Shown: in pieces, positions 46,310 through 60,049 of the stretch
How positions within the stretch are numbered: the first letter of the stretch is position 1
How the letters are laid out: the number at the start of each line of letters is the position of its first letter
Source: Acheta domesticus
Lineage: Eukaryota; Arthropoda; Insecta; Orthoptera; Gryllidae
Assembly (NCBI GenBank): GCA_031308135.1
Contig: JAHLJT010008756.1
Span: 67,877,172-67,941,171 of the forward strand
Reading direction: 5' to 3'
Length of the DNA: 64,000 nucleotides
Translations under genes and position numbers: made by a program
The notes under the pieces: generated by a model
Seen by the model: the letters and a program-made list of their open reading frames with translations, nothing else
What the model was told of the DNA's origin: nothing
The model's database searches: none

Positions 46310-48000
46310 TGACCGTTTGGAAAATTGAAGAGAACCCGACAAAATTAAACAGCCCGTTGCATTGTTTCTGGTCATTAGGTGACGCAGTGTTTAAGTCTTC
46401 CAGGTTTCGCGTTGCTACACCCATCGACGCCGCACCGACGAAATGGACAAAAAAAAGCTCTCAAATTATGGCCTTCCAGAACACAGGAAAGTGTAACGAA
46501 GGCACGAACTAGCTTTGAGAGGAAAATATACACGCTTTTTAGCCCATTAGAAACTAACGAAGATAACAGATGTTTTGTTCATGGTAAAAAATACATTAAT
46601 CGACAGGTTCAACCGTTTAAAAATTGAATAAAATATTTCATAAATAATTCTAAAAGTATGAAATTCCTATTGTGCGTTTTCATTTACTTCCATGCTATCA
46701 TGCTATGGTTTATCCTCGGACAAGATGAGGAAACCTAGATAGTTCGCGAGCGCATTATTTGTTTTTAAGTCCGTAGGGAGCCACCAGGGATATTGAGTGA
46801 TGAGTGTTATATATTTGAGCGACGACGAAGAAGGTTAATTGGTGTCAACGTCAATATTTCATGTAATGAACTATCTATTAATTATTTCAAATGGAGATTA
46901 TATCTTGGAAAAATTGGGAAAGTATTAATATTGAGACCCACGATTTCTCACTTACTCCTAATTTTACTTATTGATTTAACAATCAAGCTATTTGTTTTGC
47001 CGACATCGGCCTAACTCAGTATTTTATTATTATTATTTCAGTATTTATCATTACTTCCATTACATTTTGGAGCTGAATCGCTCATTGGTCTAACAAAACG
47101 TTATAATACATAGATCGACAGATTTATTTTTACAGGATTTCAAGTTGTGAATATTGACGTAGGATTTTTTTCATAGCAATTTCGAACTACATGAATAAAA
47201 ACACTGTATTTACTCCAAAATATTATAATTTGCTTTAACATAAACATTCTACTGAATATCTCAGCTCCACTGTTCGCGCTACAAATAAAAACAATACATA
47301 TATTCTTGACTTTCATGCTATTTTTACAACACATTCATATAATTCATCATTCGCCCGATATCTATTAATTTCACATGTCTATGCTGCCCCCGATCCTCTC
47401 TTAGGAATATTTAATATAAATTTAAAGTTAACATAATTTCGTCTTCCTGCTTGAATTATTTACGGTCTGTTCACGTTCCTTTTGTTTGCTAACTGCACTC
47501 TTGGTCGATGAATTGTTTGTTAAGCTCCTTTCCAGATTCATAAGCTCCATGCCATGTTGTTGCTTCGACCGAGTTCCAAGTTATAATTCAAGTCCAATAC
47601 CGTCTTTAAAATCCATTTCCTATATAAATTAATTATTCGCGTGCATCACTCACTCTTTTCACTAGTTTCAACAACTCAAACGCGAATTATTCCCACGACA
47701 AACTGCGCTACCGACTCCACGACGGACAATTACCATGGCCGAGCATCTTGTTTTCAAATCATATTCCCTGCCTTTCAATTTCATATTCCCTGCCTTTTCT
47801 GCCCGAAAGTCCGTGAATTCCGTCTCTCTTTGCTACCTTCTGCCCAATGTGCTCATTTGTCGTGCACACCGCTTATTCCCTTTGGCTATCACTTCATATC
47901 CTTATTACATTTTATTTCTTAATAACAATGCTCTACATTTTGAAAAAAAATAGTTTTGAACACTTTTTCCTTCTTAATTTTTGACTGCAGATTTCATGTA
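46310..48000. other. intergenic DNA up to the assembly gap
   Basis: 46310-47393 is shared with copy 2; 47394-48000 is seen only once in this window. A 152-codon frame from 46054 ends here and differs in copy 2 because of a one-base change in an A run near 46450. No gene supported. Confidence 0.5.
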
Positions 48001-49000
48001 NNNNNNNNNNNNNNNNNNNNNNNNNNNNNNNNNNNNNNNNNNNNNNNNNNNNNNNNNNNNNNNNNNNNNNNNNNNNNNNNNNNNNNNNNNNNNNNNNNNN
48101 NNNNNNNNNNNNNNNNNNNNNNNNNNNNNNNNNNNNNNNNNNNNNNNNNNNNNNNNNNNNNNNNNNNNNNNNNNNNNNNNNNNNNNNNNNNNNNNNNNNN
48201 NNNNNNNNNNNNNNNNNNNNNNNNNNNNNNNNNNNNNNNNNNNNNNNNNNNNNNNNNNNNNNNNNNNNNNNNNNNNNNNNNNNNNNNNNNNNNNNNNNNN
48301 NNNNNNNNNNNNNNNNNNNNNNNNNNNNNNNNNNNNNNNNNNNNNNNNNNNNNNNNNNNNNNNNNNNNNNNNNNNNNNNNNNNNNNNNNNNNNNNNNNNN
48401 NNNNNNNNNNNNNNNNNNNNNNNNNNNNNNNNNNNNNNNNNNNNNNNNNNNNNNNNNNNNNNNNNNNNNNNNNNNNNNNNNNNNNNNNNNNNNNNNNNNN
48501 NNNNNNNNNNNNNNNNNNNNNNNNNNNNNNNNNNNNNNNNNNNNNNNNNNNNNNNNNNNNNNNNNNNNNNNNNNNNNNNNNNNNNNNNNNNNNNNNNNNN
48601 NNNNNNNNNNNNNNNNNNNNNNNNNNNNNNNNNNNNNNNNNNNNNNNNNNNNNNNNNNNNNNNNNNNNNNNNNNNNNNNNNNNNNNNNNNNNNNNNNNNN
48701 NNNNNNNNNNNNNNNNNNNNNNNNNNNNNNNNNNNNNNNNNNNNNNNNNNNNNNNNNNNNNNNNNNNNNNNNNNNNNNNNNNNNNNNNNNNNNNNNNNNN
48801 NNNNNNNNNNNNNNNNNNNNNNNNNNNNNNNNNNNNNNNNNNNNNNNNNNNNNNNNNNNNNNNNNNNNNNNNNNNNNNNNNNNNNNNNNNNNNNNNNNNN
48901 NNNNNNNNNNNNNNNNNNNNNNNNNNNNNNNNNNNNNNNNNNNNNNNNNNNNNNNNNNNNNNNNNNNNNNNNNNNNNNNNNNNNNNNNNNNNNNNNNNNN
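48001..49000. other. assembly gap, exactly 1000 N
   Basis: A run of 1000 N. A round length suggests a placeholder inserted by scaffolding rather than a measured distance. Frames of 350-390 codons crossing it are artefacts. Confidence 0.99.
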
Positions 49001-49300
49001 GACCGTGCCCTCGTCTCCGGCCGACACCGCTCCATAAAGTTGGCCGGCGATTGGCGTTTTCATCATTTTGAAGAGCACGTGGGAGCGGGCGATTGGGCGG
49101 GTTCGCAGAATAAATATCAGCCGTCGACGACGGGGGACGGGTGATTTAGCCGGAACCTACATACCGATTGCAGAAGTGTCCGAAGAGAAGGGTTGCGCAT
49201 CTTCTCGCTTTCACGAGGGCAGCGCGTCTGTACCTCGTCAGCTCCTCAAACGGCGACCGACGTCTCAAAGAGGCGGCGGTTCTTCACCCGTGTTACACAT
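49001..49300. other. CpG island, copy 2, truncated by the gap
   Basis: Counterpart of 28871-29170 with single-base indels that shift the open frame. Confidence 0.55.
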
Positions 49301-49350
49301 TCCATGGGTCGGACACGTGCACCCGGTTGCCGGCTGGCATAGGTCAAACG

Positions 49351-50480
49351 TCTAATGAGCATCCACAGTTGGAATAAAAGGTTCAGATGGTGTGTTCTTC
49401 ACGAAGGAAATCGGTTCAACATTTGGACGGTAAAAGCCGCTTTGGCAATCTCAACCAGACATTTCTTCTTTCTACTGCAACCTGAATACGTACTATAGTA
49501 GCCTCCAGAAGTCGGATGTTCGTACTTGTTACGTGACTACAGGACCACAAGGAAAATGTAAGAATCCTCATTTAATAGCTTCCATTTGCTTAAAATTTAT
49601 AAGCAAAATACATTATATTGATTTTCGAAACTGGAAACCCGAGTAAAGTAAGAACAGATAGTAAATTATCTAAAGAGTTATAATTATTTTTCTGATAATT
49701 TAATTTTCAAGCATAATCAATCCTTTTTCTCCTGTAATCGCTATTTGTGCATGTCAAGGTATTAATTTGTAGTATCTCAATACCTTCCGTTATCTTTATT
49801 GCTACCGGTTTTGTTCGTAACGTTATCTCTCTTTGTATATCGCAATTATCGTATACTCTTGATTGCTATGAAGGGAATCATTTACTAAGATACGGTGTAA
49901 AATATTTATGCAATAAGATGTAAAATACTATTTTTTTACTACGTTACATGCATATTTAATCGATCATTTACAAAATATCTATTTGGAAAACAAACTAGAT
50001 TTTGGAAGTGGAAGGTGGTGTAGCTGAGATCACATTTCGTACATCTTTCCCACACCACATGTGTGTCAGCACCTGAATAATTTGTATCGTATAAGTTTTG
50101 CAAATAAGTAGTCAAACACATAGAACCTTCCATTTATTTCGGGAATTACTTTAGGAAGACTTTCTGTAGAATGATTCAGTAAACGAAATGGGCAGTTTTC
50201 TGAAAACAAAAACTTTTCTTTGCGCAAAAAATTTGAAGCGTTCGTAATTGTTATGGAATTCATTTCTTATATTCACAATTTTTATTTAACAATACAGAAA
50301 ATATATAAATAGTAATATTTTTCTTTATGACTTATTTACATTCGCTGAATAGTAAATAAAATTCACATACTTAGATATTTAAAAAAAGTCCAAAATTTGT
50401 AAATGTATTATTTTCTGTTTCCGTAAGAACAGATAATTCGCAAAAATAAACGTTTCAATGTGTTGGACATTCCGCTTCGA
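49351..50480. other. AT-rich DNA, copy 2
   Basis: Counterpart of 29221-30350; nothing further recognised. Confidence 0.5.
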
Positions 50481-50484
50481 AAGT

Positions 50485-50855
50485 CTGAAATCTCACGTGC
50501 GGAGAGATGGTGACGCAAGGGGCGCGCGACTACTTGTTGGTGCTACTGTAGTCGCGCTTCCGCACCGCGCTCTGGCCGTTTCCCTTAATCGCGGTCGGGA
50601 TCGTAACATAACGCGATTAATACCGTGGCGGGAGTTAAGTGTAGGCGTTGGCAGGGACGGCTGCCGTCGTGGATCCCGGCTTGAAGGGCACAGTTCGCGG
50701 AAGTCGGCCGGGCGCCCGGCCCGGCCCGGGGCGGGGCGGGGTACGACTTGGACGGTGCGGGGCAGGGTGGGAGGGGGTGGGTGGATGCAGAAATCTCAGC
50801 GTTTACGACTGCCTCGGAGCAATGCGCCGCTGATCGAACGGGCTTCTTGAGCGCG
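50485..50855. other. CpG island, copy 2
   Basis: Counterpart of 30355-30725, same length of open frame but mostly amino-acid-changing differences. Confidence 0.55.
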
Positions 50856-50931
50856 AAGACGGACGTAACATTGCGGAGTGAGATTGTCGTATTCGTGTCA
50901 AAGGAAAAGAGGGCAATAATTAAGTGAATTT

Positions 50932-51130
50932 TTGATAAAAGTTTTCATTTCAATTTTTTAGACAGTCAGATTTTCTACTTTCGTTTTATTTCATTTAGAC
51001 AAATGAAATTGAACGAAAATAGAAAATCTGATTGATTAAAAAATGATTTGTACAAATGAAATAAAACGGAAATAGATAATCTGTCTTAAATACAAATTGT
51101 CTCAAAAATTGTTTTGGAAACTTTTATCAA
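50932..51130. mobile_element. foldback MITE-like element, copy 2
   Basis: Counterpart of 30802-31002 with a few substitutions and one-base indels; the outer TTGATAAAAG ends are intact. Confidence 0.65.
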
Positions 51131-51794
51131 GAAACGAATCAAGAAAACAATCATTAAGCAATATAAATAAGTGATTGATGAATAAGAATTTTCAATATGA
51201 TTGTAACAATGTATTTAATTCATGACTAACTCGCTTTAGGGGAACGGTACAGTACATGTGGTTAGTAAGAAAATGAAATTTATCATACCTTTCTTTTAGT
51301 ATTATTTCAATTGATCGACTTTTACATTGAAAATTACTAAGTAGAAGTTGCAAAAATTGTTATAGTTATGCTGTTACATGATCGGACTATATTGTTTGGT
51401 TGCAGATTTCATACGCACCCTATTTTAAAAAAATATTACGATTATAAAATATTACTTTATTAAAAACAATGTTTAAGTACATAATTTTACATACATTGTA
51501 TTTAATACACCATTTAAAAGTAAATGATAATACTAGATTTATAATTAAATTAGTTACTTGGTTGTACCATTATTGATACCGTTATATACAAATTCATAAT
51601 TAATTCCATACCCTCAAGAATATTTACATGCTTATATAGAAACATGCGTAATTATAAAAATATTGATTAATTCATTCATTCACACATACATAGTACATTT
51701 TAAGTGTCCCACTATGTAAGTCAAACATTCAACCTTTCACTCATACATAGATCCATGTGTAAATCTTATTCCGCCTTCACATCTGAAGTCATCC

Positions 51795-52115
51795 TCTTGC
51801 TTGTGCCGTGGCGGCGAGGGGCAACGCTCAGCCGGAACGTCGGAAGCAACGGTAGCAGCTGGCGCTGGCGCCGTGGGCGGGGGCGGAGGCAATGACGGGG
51901 CGCGGGTGTCGGGAGCGCATCGGATGCGTAATGACGGCTCGGCCGCCCCAAGTGGAGCAGGCGGCGCCTGGGCCTCGCGCCCGGGGGGGCCGCCTTCGGG
52001 CCGCGGGCTCTGCCGCCGTCCGCCGCCGCCGCCGCCGCAACGGGATCCAAATTACGCAGACATGCCCTCTGGAAGAGCGCGGGCGGTTATCGTGGATGCG
52101 GTTCTGTTGCTCTCT
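51795..52115. other. CpG island with triplet run, copy 2
   Basis: Counterpart of 31670-31990; the GCC run is rearranged (GCCGTCCGCCGCC-type) relative to copy 1. Confidence 0.55.
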
Positions 52116-52659
52116 TCTAGGGTACAGACTGCGTCAAAAGGAACTTGTAAGAATGCGAGAATATTAACCACTGAAGGTGTCGGAGGTTCACCGGTGATTG
52201 TTTTTAATAGGCTAAAATTTTGGCGGGAAATTGAAAATCATCGATGTTGTTTATGATGTGTTTTTTCTTCAAAATATGTTTATCACGAGATTTCGTAATA
52301 ACGTGAGGTTCTACGGCGTCTTCGACTCTAGGGGAAAAATAGGGGCAAGTTCTTGTGAAACTGAACAACCTTTGGAAATACTTGTATTACTTCAAAATTT
52401 GAAATAGTACAGTACATTATTATATTACGAAGACATTTATTGGCCTATATTCGACATAAAAATATAACAAGTTTTCTCATTAAATACAAATATTGATTTG
52501 ACATTGTTAATTCTTTTTAATTTGTAGAGACGGAAAATGAATAATCTTTTGCTGAAATCAGTGTACATGTATACTATTAGTGAAATAATTTTAGTACTTT
52601 ATCAAAATCGTCAAAAATCAGTAAATTAAAATAAGCGATGAACTCCGGTTACCGCTTCC

Positions 52660-52673
52660 TCCCCTCGCTTGGT
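52660..52673. other. empty target site of the copy-1 SINE
   Basis: Single TCCCCTCGCTTGGT where copy 1 has two flanking a 410-bp SINE. This is the pre-insertion state. Confidence 0.95.
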
Positions 52674-52713
52674 AAAGCACGGAACCATTTATACTTTGGT
52701 GCTGCTTGGGTTA

Positions 52714-53120
52714 ACTGCTCTCGACGGATAGTGATAGCTCAGGGGTGACATCATTGCGTCTGGACCATCGTTAAGCAAAATCGTTAACCAAAAGTTTCTA
52801 GGATTCGACTCTAGATGGCGGGGAGTGTTTGATGGAACAAACTACTGTGTGGAGGTGAATTCTAGTGGGCATCTGCTCTGATCTTTTCTCCGATCAGTAC
52901 CAGGAGAATGCCAGAGCAGTGTCCTTAAATATAAACCATGCACCGCCCATAATATTTCTCACCTTCTATTTAACCAGACTTCTTACCTTACACACACACA
53001 TACACAGTTGCATATAACACTACCACGTATGATGGGAGACAGCCGGGAGCACAAAGCACTCCCTGCATTCCGTGCTGCCCTGGTGGCGGAGGTATCTAGA
53101 ACATAAAGCTCAGGTCTTTT
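52714..53120 (+). mobile_element. SINE, long ATCA-tail family, diverged, copy 2
   Basis: Counterpart of 33010-33430, with the same A-box-like GATAGCTCAGGGG. Confidence 0.75.
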
Positions 53121-53236
53121 CACGTAGTGATTATTTTCACGTAGTGGAGAGTGAAGGCAATCCACCACGTACCGAGTAAATATAAACTTTATTTGTTTCC
53201 ATTTCTAATAAAGAGAAGATAGCTTCCAAGCAGTTG

Positions 53237-53757
53237 TGTGATTGATTAGTGTTTCTGGGTGCGTCAACTGCTATGGTCATTAGTACTGTAAGTGTGTGCA
53301 TGTTTTTTTTTCTCGAGAGGGGGCTGTGATCTTCCCTCACTTGATGGTGAGATCCGGCGCCGACCTACAAGTCGACTTGCGGGTTTTCCCTAACCAAGTA
53401 TCACCCACAAGCGACCCCCCACCGATACAAACTCTAAACTCCCAACTAGGTTCCAAATATGTGTGGTAGTATAGCTCACGCAAATGTGTGTGTGTATGTG
53501 TGTAAGAGGATAAAACAAGAAAGAGGAAGGATATATCGCGCGCGGTCCATGGCCCATTTGTTAAGATACTGCTTCGGAAATCGCTTGGTGTTGATCGGAG
53601 AAACCACTGAAAACTATCGACCAGAGCAGCCGGTCGCTAGAATTCTTTTCAAGACCGATTGAATTCGATCTAGCAATGCAGCTAGCGTCGAAAATATTGC
53701 TCCCGTGAACTCTAGAACCTCCAGGCCAGAGGCAATGCAGGCCAAAGCGAGCCACTG
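53237..53757 (-). mobile_element. SINE, long ATCA-tail family, copy 2
   Basis: Counterpart of 33527-34050. The head is better preserved here (GTGAACTCTAGAACCTCCAG on the plus strand), and the GT tract is shorter. Confidence 0.85.
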
Positions 53758-54628
53758 GAGATTGTTATACTCTTCGTGAGTTCCGCGGTGTTGATCTCTT
53801 AGTAGGGTACACCGCGCCAAAAACACGTTCTGAATATACACTTGTTTTGAGGGGGGATTCTTTATTATTTACCAAACTAGCTGACTTTCAGGGTTTCTAA
53901 TAACATTTCACAATAATGTTTGTTCAAAATTATTCAACAGAAATTCTCTCACCATTTTTTGTGCTGGTTTCAGTCTTAAGTTTTGAGAGAATAACATTTG
54001 TATTCAGTGCAAATGATAGAAAATTCATACTTGAAACTAATCATTGAAAATTATTGTCGTCAGAAGTAAATACTATTTGTTACTAGTGGGTCCGGCAATG
54101 CTTCACTATTGTACTGTATAATACACATCACGCACTACTGGTCACGTGATCGATAATCCGATAATCACGTACTACGCTACGCTATGCAAAAATTCTAAAT
54201 GATGAAAGACTTTTACTAAGTATGAGTTTGTTCTGTCCTGCTTTGGTCATGGTTGTCAAGTATCCTATTGTTAAAACGTTCTCCCTCGAGGTTGGGCATC
54301 TTGGAGAACTTTGATTTACTTGTCCGAGATTCAAGTAATTATTTCGGCCGATATTTTACAAAGGCAGGGACAGAATACTTGCACGCAGTGAACACGTTCT
54401 TAATCCTTAACTGTGCGGCTGGTTGCGTAGAGTTCAGGGGCGCTTGAGTTGCTTCATAAACGAATAAATCATTATCAACAACGTCCCCATATGTGCGAGT
54501 TTTTACTTCAAACCACTCCTTAAACACTTCCATTATGAATAAGAACAAAGTGTGAAAATTTCTGTGAAATCGGTCGAGTAGTTTTTGCGTATATATGAAA
54601 CACATATACCCACATTCCCTTTTATTTA
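53758..54628. other. intergenic DNA, copy 2
   Basis: Counterpart of 34051-35118 minus 217 bp; the junction AGCTG lies near 53879-53883. Nothing else recognised. Confidence 0.5.
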
Positions 54629-54630
54629 TA

Positions 54631-55498
54631 CAGTAATCTCTCAACATTCGCGAGAGTTGGGTTCGCAAAAAGTATCGCGAATGCCAAATCCGCGAATGTT
54701 GAGGCTATCTTTTAACGAAGAAAGGTGAGTTAGGTTCCTGGATATCGACAAACAATTGCAGTAGAACTGAATAAACGCTACGACAATCAGAATTCACAAT
54801 TAACATCCCATGATGAAGAAATAAAACAATATTTGAATCTTATTTGAAAGATTAAAGTGATTGGGTATAAGATTTGGTTAGTTTTTGTTTCATCACCCTC
54901 CTCATTGTTCTAATATTCAAATATGGAAGAGTTGCTGCTTCTATTTCTCTCTTAAATTTGAAGTTATTTCTATGTTCGCATCACATTTCTATCAGAGCTT
55001 GTTGTTGTTGTTTTAGAACGCCATTAACAGTTTTGACATTGAAGTTGCTCCAGGATGCAGATTCGCTTCCGTTACTTCATCATTATGTTCGAGGAGGTTT
55101 TCTTCACTGATGATTTCCCCAAGCTTCTGTGAAGCTTCTAGTGAGAGTGGCACAGATCTTGAATGGCTTTTCTGTTCATGTGGCCAAAACCCTTACCTCC
55201 AATTTGAATCAACTAAATATAATTATTTTACAACTGTGTTATTCTATTAATGAGAATTGACAATTAAACTTCGACATTTTTTCAGAACGTGATACATCGA
55301 GCTCCGACGTCTGTCGAGATTGTTTCTCAGATGATGCTGATAAAGGAAATAAAAAGTGGCAGCTTTAAAAAAAAATGTAGGACCAAAAGAAGGACTCGCG
55401 AATGTTAAAGTCACGAATGTTAAAACCGACAGCATTTCTCTAATCGCAAATGTTCGGAACTCGCGAATAGCGAATTTCTGGATGTCGAGGGATTGCTG
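54631..55498. mobile_element. pogo/Tigger-like non-autonomous transposon, copy 2
   Basis: Counterpart of 35121-35956, 868 bp, bounded by TA. It keeps extra GCGAATGCC and CCGCGAATGTT subterminal motifs near the left end that copy 1 has lost or never had. Confidence 0.8.
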
Positions 55499-55499
55499 T

Positions 55500-57680
55500 A
55501 TTTAGATTCGATGATGGGAATTATCGTTCTAAAATGGTTTATATGTGTCTAAATTTGTCTTTTGGAAAATCTGAACAGATTCCATTATTTTTAGGTACTT
55601 TATGGCGAGATTGAAGTAGAGGGCCATTTGAGATTCTGTAAGGAAATTGAAAACTTACGTGATATTCTTGGTATGTATCCTTGTTTTGATAATATTAATA
55701 TTTATTTATGCTAATGTGTCTTACTAATGAACCAAGAAACTTTAGATTTTTTAAGTACTTTTTTGTATGATTTTGCAGTTTTTAATTTATTTTTGCTTCA
55801 TTGCTCGGTAAGCATACATAATAGCCGTTATATTGATTTGTAAATCAGGCTGCCACATTCAATTCTTACAGCTTGATTTAGAGTTTATCTGAGGACACAG
55901 TTTAACAAATAAGCAGTTTAGCAAATTTTGCAGATTTTATTTGTCTTCAGTTTGATGTCTTTCCCGGTTAATTTAGTACGAAGCGTCAATCCTAAATATT
56001 TATTTGGGATTAGCTTGGAAAGCCATTTTATTATAGCACTTCATATTTAATAAGAGTAGGTATCGACGATCAACGAAGAATGAAGACGTTTGCTTGAGAT
56101 TTGTTAGAATTTATTTTGATTCTTCTCTGTTCTGTCCAGAAAATAATAGGTTTCTATGTAATAATAGGTTTAATTTAGGTTGTTTTGTAGGTCATCGTAA
56201 GCATAAAGTATATACTCATGAGCTGTGAAGAATGCAGTGAAATTTGCAGTAAGAGCTGTTTCTGAGTTATTTGGCTTTAGAATATTCGATAAATAAAAAC
56301 TGAATAATAGGGCATGTCACCGGTACTTGTTTGATAGTGATTATAATTATTTAACACATGAAGTACTTTTATTTTCTTTCCCTGTTGAGGCAGCACTTCT
56401 CGATATGAACACTGCAAGGTTAGACAATTAGGAACGCGAAAATCTTTCTTGTTTAGTGTGTAACGCTCCGGACACGAGAGTAAACTTCTATGTAAACACA
56501 CTAACTATTTACATTCATATTTTGTAGTATGTAGTACTTTGCAAAGAAAACTATTTGAATTGACCTAACTCATGTCAGGACATTTCACTAGAGCTGTTCT
56601 TATTCGCTATTTTTAGCGCTTGGCTGCGGTGTGAACTTGCAACGATTATGTTGGAGCTGAGCGCTACCATTTCCCAGGGGGAGCCGAGGATTATTCTTAA
56701 AAAGAATAATCTTTATATTTTTGGTTTTTGTCGGTTCTACGACGGTTTTACTGTGCAAAATACGTCATCCACATGTTCAAATATTAAAATGGATTAGCGA
56801 CGCGAAATCTTATTGTACTTACGTTGTTTTGCAGAAAAACGTTTAGTAGTGTTAAGACATTTACTTCATTTATCACCCCTATGAAATTTCATACCTTTGC
56901 TTAAAAGAAGTTGAAAGTTAAAAGTTATGCAACAGTTTGTTCCGTTCATTAAGGAACGTGTATAGTTCCGTCTCTGTCCGGTAGAGCGCAGATAGAGTCA
57001 AGAGTGTTTTCTTTTCCAGGAACATTAATAATATTATTCATTGCACATTAAGAAATGTGATATTGGAAAGAAATCTGGTAGTAATGCCCTTTTGAACGCA
57101 TTCAAGAGGACATATGTCCTTTTGATCTGTAATATTCATTAAAATATTTTTTTCGAGAACATATGACCTTCAAGATAGATAACTGTTATTCATAATGTAA
57201 AATTATTTTTACGTTGTTAATCGGTATTACGAGATTCCATAATTCAGTAATTCTTGCGACTACAAATTTTGCATCTGATTCAGACGTTTAGGATCTTAGG
57301 ATAACCCGTTTTGTCACATACGCTATACGCATTCTAATACACGTGTAGTTACGAAAGTATTTCGTTGACCCATATCGCAATTCCTCGTATCAACCCCATT
57401 CTACCGCAATTTAACTCATGTATCCTTTTTTACAACATTTCCAGCCTTCAATTGGCAGACGCTCCGCTAGCACACTTCACAAACAAATTCATTTTCTAAA
57501 TAAAATTACTTCCCCCAATAAGACCAAGAAGACAAATATTAATACAGCGGTAATATAATTAAAGTCTAAGTCACTCAAATAGATTACTGTAAGTTTCTAT
57601 TGTAGCAAGCAGCGTAGTATTCATAGTCACGAGAATATATGAAACAGTAATTTTACACAGAAATACAAAACTTCAATAAC
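55500..57680. other. AT-rich DNA, copy 2
   Basis: Counterpart of 35960-38195; nothing further recognised. Confidence 0.5.
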
Positions 57681-57684
57681 ACTT

Positions 57685-57975
57685 AAGCATATTTCTTTCT
57701 CTCCGGCGCGGCCATAAGAAAGCAGACAAGCGCGCTTTGTGTGGGGACGACGTGGCGTGTTGGCGGCATTGTCCCGGCGCGGCGCGGTGCCGCGCGCGCT
57801 GCCAAAACCCCCCAGTGGGGGCTGCGTGGACATTAAATCACGACGTCCGCGCTTCCTGGGAGACTGAGGACGAGGACGAGGAAGCACGGGGGCGGGCGCG
57901 GGGACGGCGCCGTCGAGGATAAGTAACGGCGACGACGGCGTCGGTGGGCGCCTCGGTGAGGACTTTCTGTACTTT
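57685..57975. other. CpG island, copy 2
   Basis: Counterpart of 38200-38490 with indels in CGGCGC and GACGG runs that break the minus-strand frame. Confidence 0.55.
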
Positions 57976-58224
57976 CACCTGTCGGCTCGGCGTGCTTCCC
58001 TGTGCATGAGGGGTGGTTGACGATTAATGGCTGCTGGCGACTGCAAGGTGCATTGTTGTGAGGTTGGGGGAGTGAGGAATTGCACAGTGGAAGGTGGCAC
58101 ATTTTTAGGGGTGGGGTGGGACCAGTTTGAATGTAATGAAGTTTTGGAATGTAAAACAAAAATGAACGAAAAGAAATACTCCTGGATTTGTTTGTTACGA
58201 CATTTCAGTAGTGGATAAATAAGT

Positions 58225-59540
58225 AAGGAAGAATATTTAAAATTATTTAAAACAGAAAAGTAGATGGTTTGATTTACTCAAAGCATCTAATGCAAGCATT
58301 AACAAGCATATTTTATTATTGTACTAGGTTATGTACTTAGCGTTGCCCAGAAATTATGAATCGAAAATGTCTATTAGAATGGAAAGAAATGAATTCTTGT
58401 TCTGTTCTTCGTGTATCGCCACCTTATCTTACCCTGCCTCTTCCCTTCCCTTCTCACGCTCGCCGGCTGATCTCGATCTGTCCTTCGCGTCCGGCTCCAG
58501 CCTGTCCTTCCTTGTGGTACCCAGTGTTGCCAGGTGGTCTTAAGCATTTCCCATTAGATAGCGCTGCAAAAACCACCGAAACGTCAAGAAAACCACCAAA
58601 TTCAGAAATATATTTCTTCATGTTTAAAATACATGAGGAGACATGGAAATTAAATAAATATGAAAAATATTATGCCTAGAGTTGCGTTTTCGCAACAAGG
58701 TGCAACAAAGTATACTTTTTATTTTCATAATTTCTATGTGTGGCAACATTGCATTCTAAGTTGTATCCTTAAATTTAAAGGTTTGAAGAACAAATTGGTA
58801 AAGAGTTTTGGTCGTTATTCATATAATAGTTGCCTCAGGGTTAATTCTATTATCAATGATTTTGATGTTGTTGCACCTAGCCGGCAGCAACATTTTTTTT
58901 CTTCAAGAAACGTACTACTGATACAATTTTAGCGTATTGTGGAAGAGAATTTGAAGACATTTGAAAATTCTAATAACTTTGATGTATTTTTTGCTCCTCC
59001 TAACATTAGGATAGAGGACAGATAAGTGTTCTGATGAAGATCTTGGTGGGATATACAATTTGACAGGTAAACAGTTAATTGCCGAAGAAGAGCTGATGAT
59101 AAATAATAGTAAAAATATCAAATTGTTTTTAAGCCATCTGCGCATCAGCTTCTCACAAAATGAAAATGAAGGAAGAAATATCAAAATCAGTGATTATGGT
59201 TGTAGAAAATGGAAGAAAGAAGATCTTACAAATAAAAATGAAACGAGGAATCAAGTAAATGGAAACGAGTCAATGATGTTGAGACAAATGTTTATTGATT
59301 ACCCTCAAACTCTATTCTCTACTGAAGCTCTTTAGTCTATTTGTTCAGACGATCAGTTATAATTTATAGTAAGGCAGAGCGGAATACACGCCATTAAAAA
59401 GAAAACAGTTTGTGATTCATTTTTTGTAGCATACTATTTGAGAGAAAGAGATTGTTGCGACGAACGAGATGGTCTGAAACACATCAAGAGCAAACCAATT
59501 CGCTTTGGTTATAAAATTCAGTGTTGTATTTTGAGATTAC
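58225..59540. other. AT-rich DNA, copy 2
   Basis: Counterpart of 38740-40078; nothing further recognised. Confidence 0.45.
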
Positions 59541-59542
59541 AT

Positions 59543-60049
59543 TGAATGATTGATTGATTGTTTGTATGTAATTCCGGGCACGACAACTACTAAGATCATT
59601 AGTCCCGTAAGTATAGAGCATGTTTTTTTCCTTGGGATGTGCTTGTGATCCCTCATTGGATGGCGAAATCCGACCCGAACCTACCGTTGGCTAGAGGGGT
59701 TTTCACAACCAGGTATCTCCCACTAGCGGGGCACCGCCCCAGCCGGGACAAGCTCTAAACTCCCGTCTCCCGGCAAGTGTGGTAGAGTAGTGTGTGTGTA
59801 AGTAAGGTGAGGATAGGGCAAGTAAGGGGAAGGAAAGATCGCCCGAAGTCCGTGACCCGGTTGTAAGAGTACTGCTCCGGCATTCACCTGATGTTGATCG
59901 GAGAAACTGTGAAAAACTACCGGTCAAAGCAGCCGGCCGCTAGAATTCTCCTCCAGATAGCCACTGAATTCGATCTAACTAACTAGCTGGTGTCGAAAAT
60001 ACTGCCATTGTCCGGACTCGAACCTAGAACCTCCCGGTCAGAGGCACTG
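59543..60049 (-). mobile_element. SINE, long ATCA-tail family, copy 2
   Basis: Counterpart of 40081-40624 with a clean tail and head (GGACTCGAACCTAGAACCTC on the plus strand gives a canonical B-box on the minus strand) and no long TG tract. Confidence 0.9.

Larger units (their letters stand above)
28871..47393 (+). repeat. duplicated region, copy 1 (18.5 kb)
   Basis: Aligns in the same order and orientation with 49001-64000. Offsets are +20130 at the left edge, about +19703 after the SINE at 32547, about +19390 before the foldback element, and +16607 from 44906 to the end. Copy 1 is longer mainly because of the SINE (424 bp with its duplicated target), the foldback element (2.78 kb), a 217-bp segment at 34177-34393 and a longer TG tract. 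Confidence 0.97.

Noticed and set aside
46116..46424. Minus-strand frame conserved in both copies
   Set aside because: Residues such as RSKVRIPRP are the usual translation of a tRNA-like SINE head; the conservation follows from recent duplication.
47933..49144. Frames of 350-390 codons
   Set aside because: They run through the 1000-N gap and consist mostly of unknown residues.
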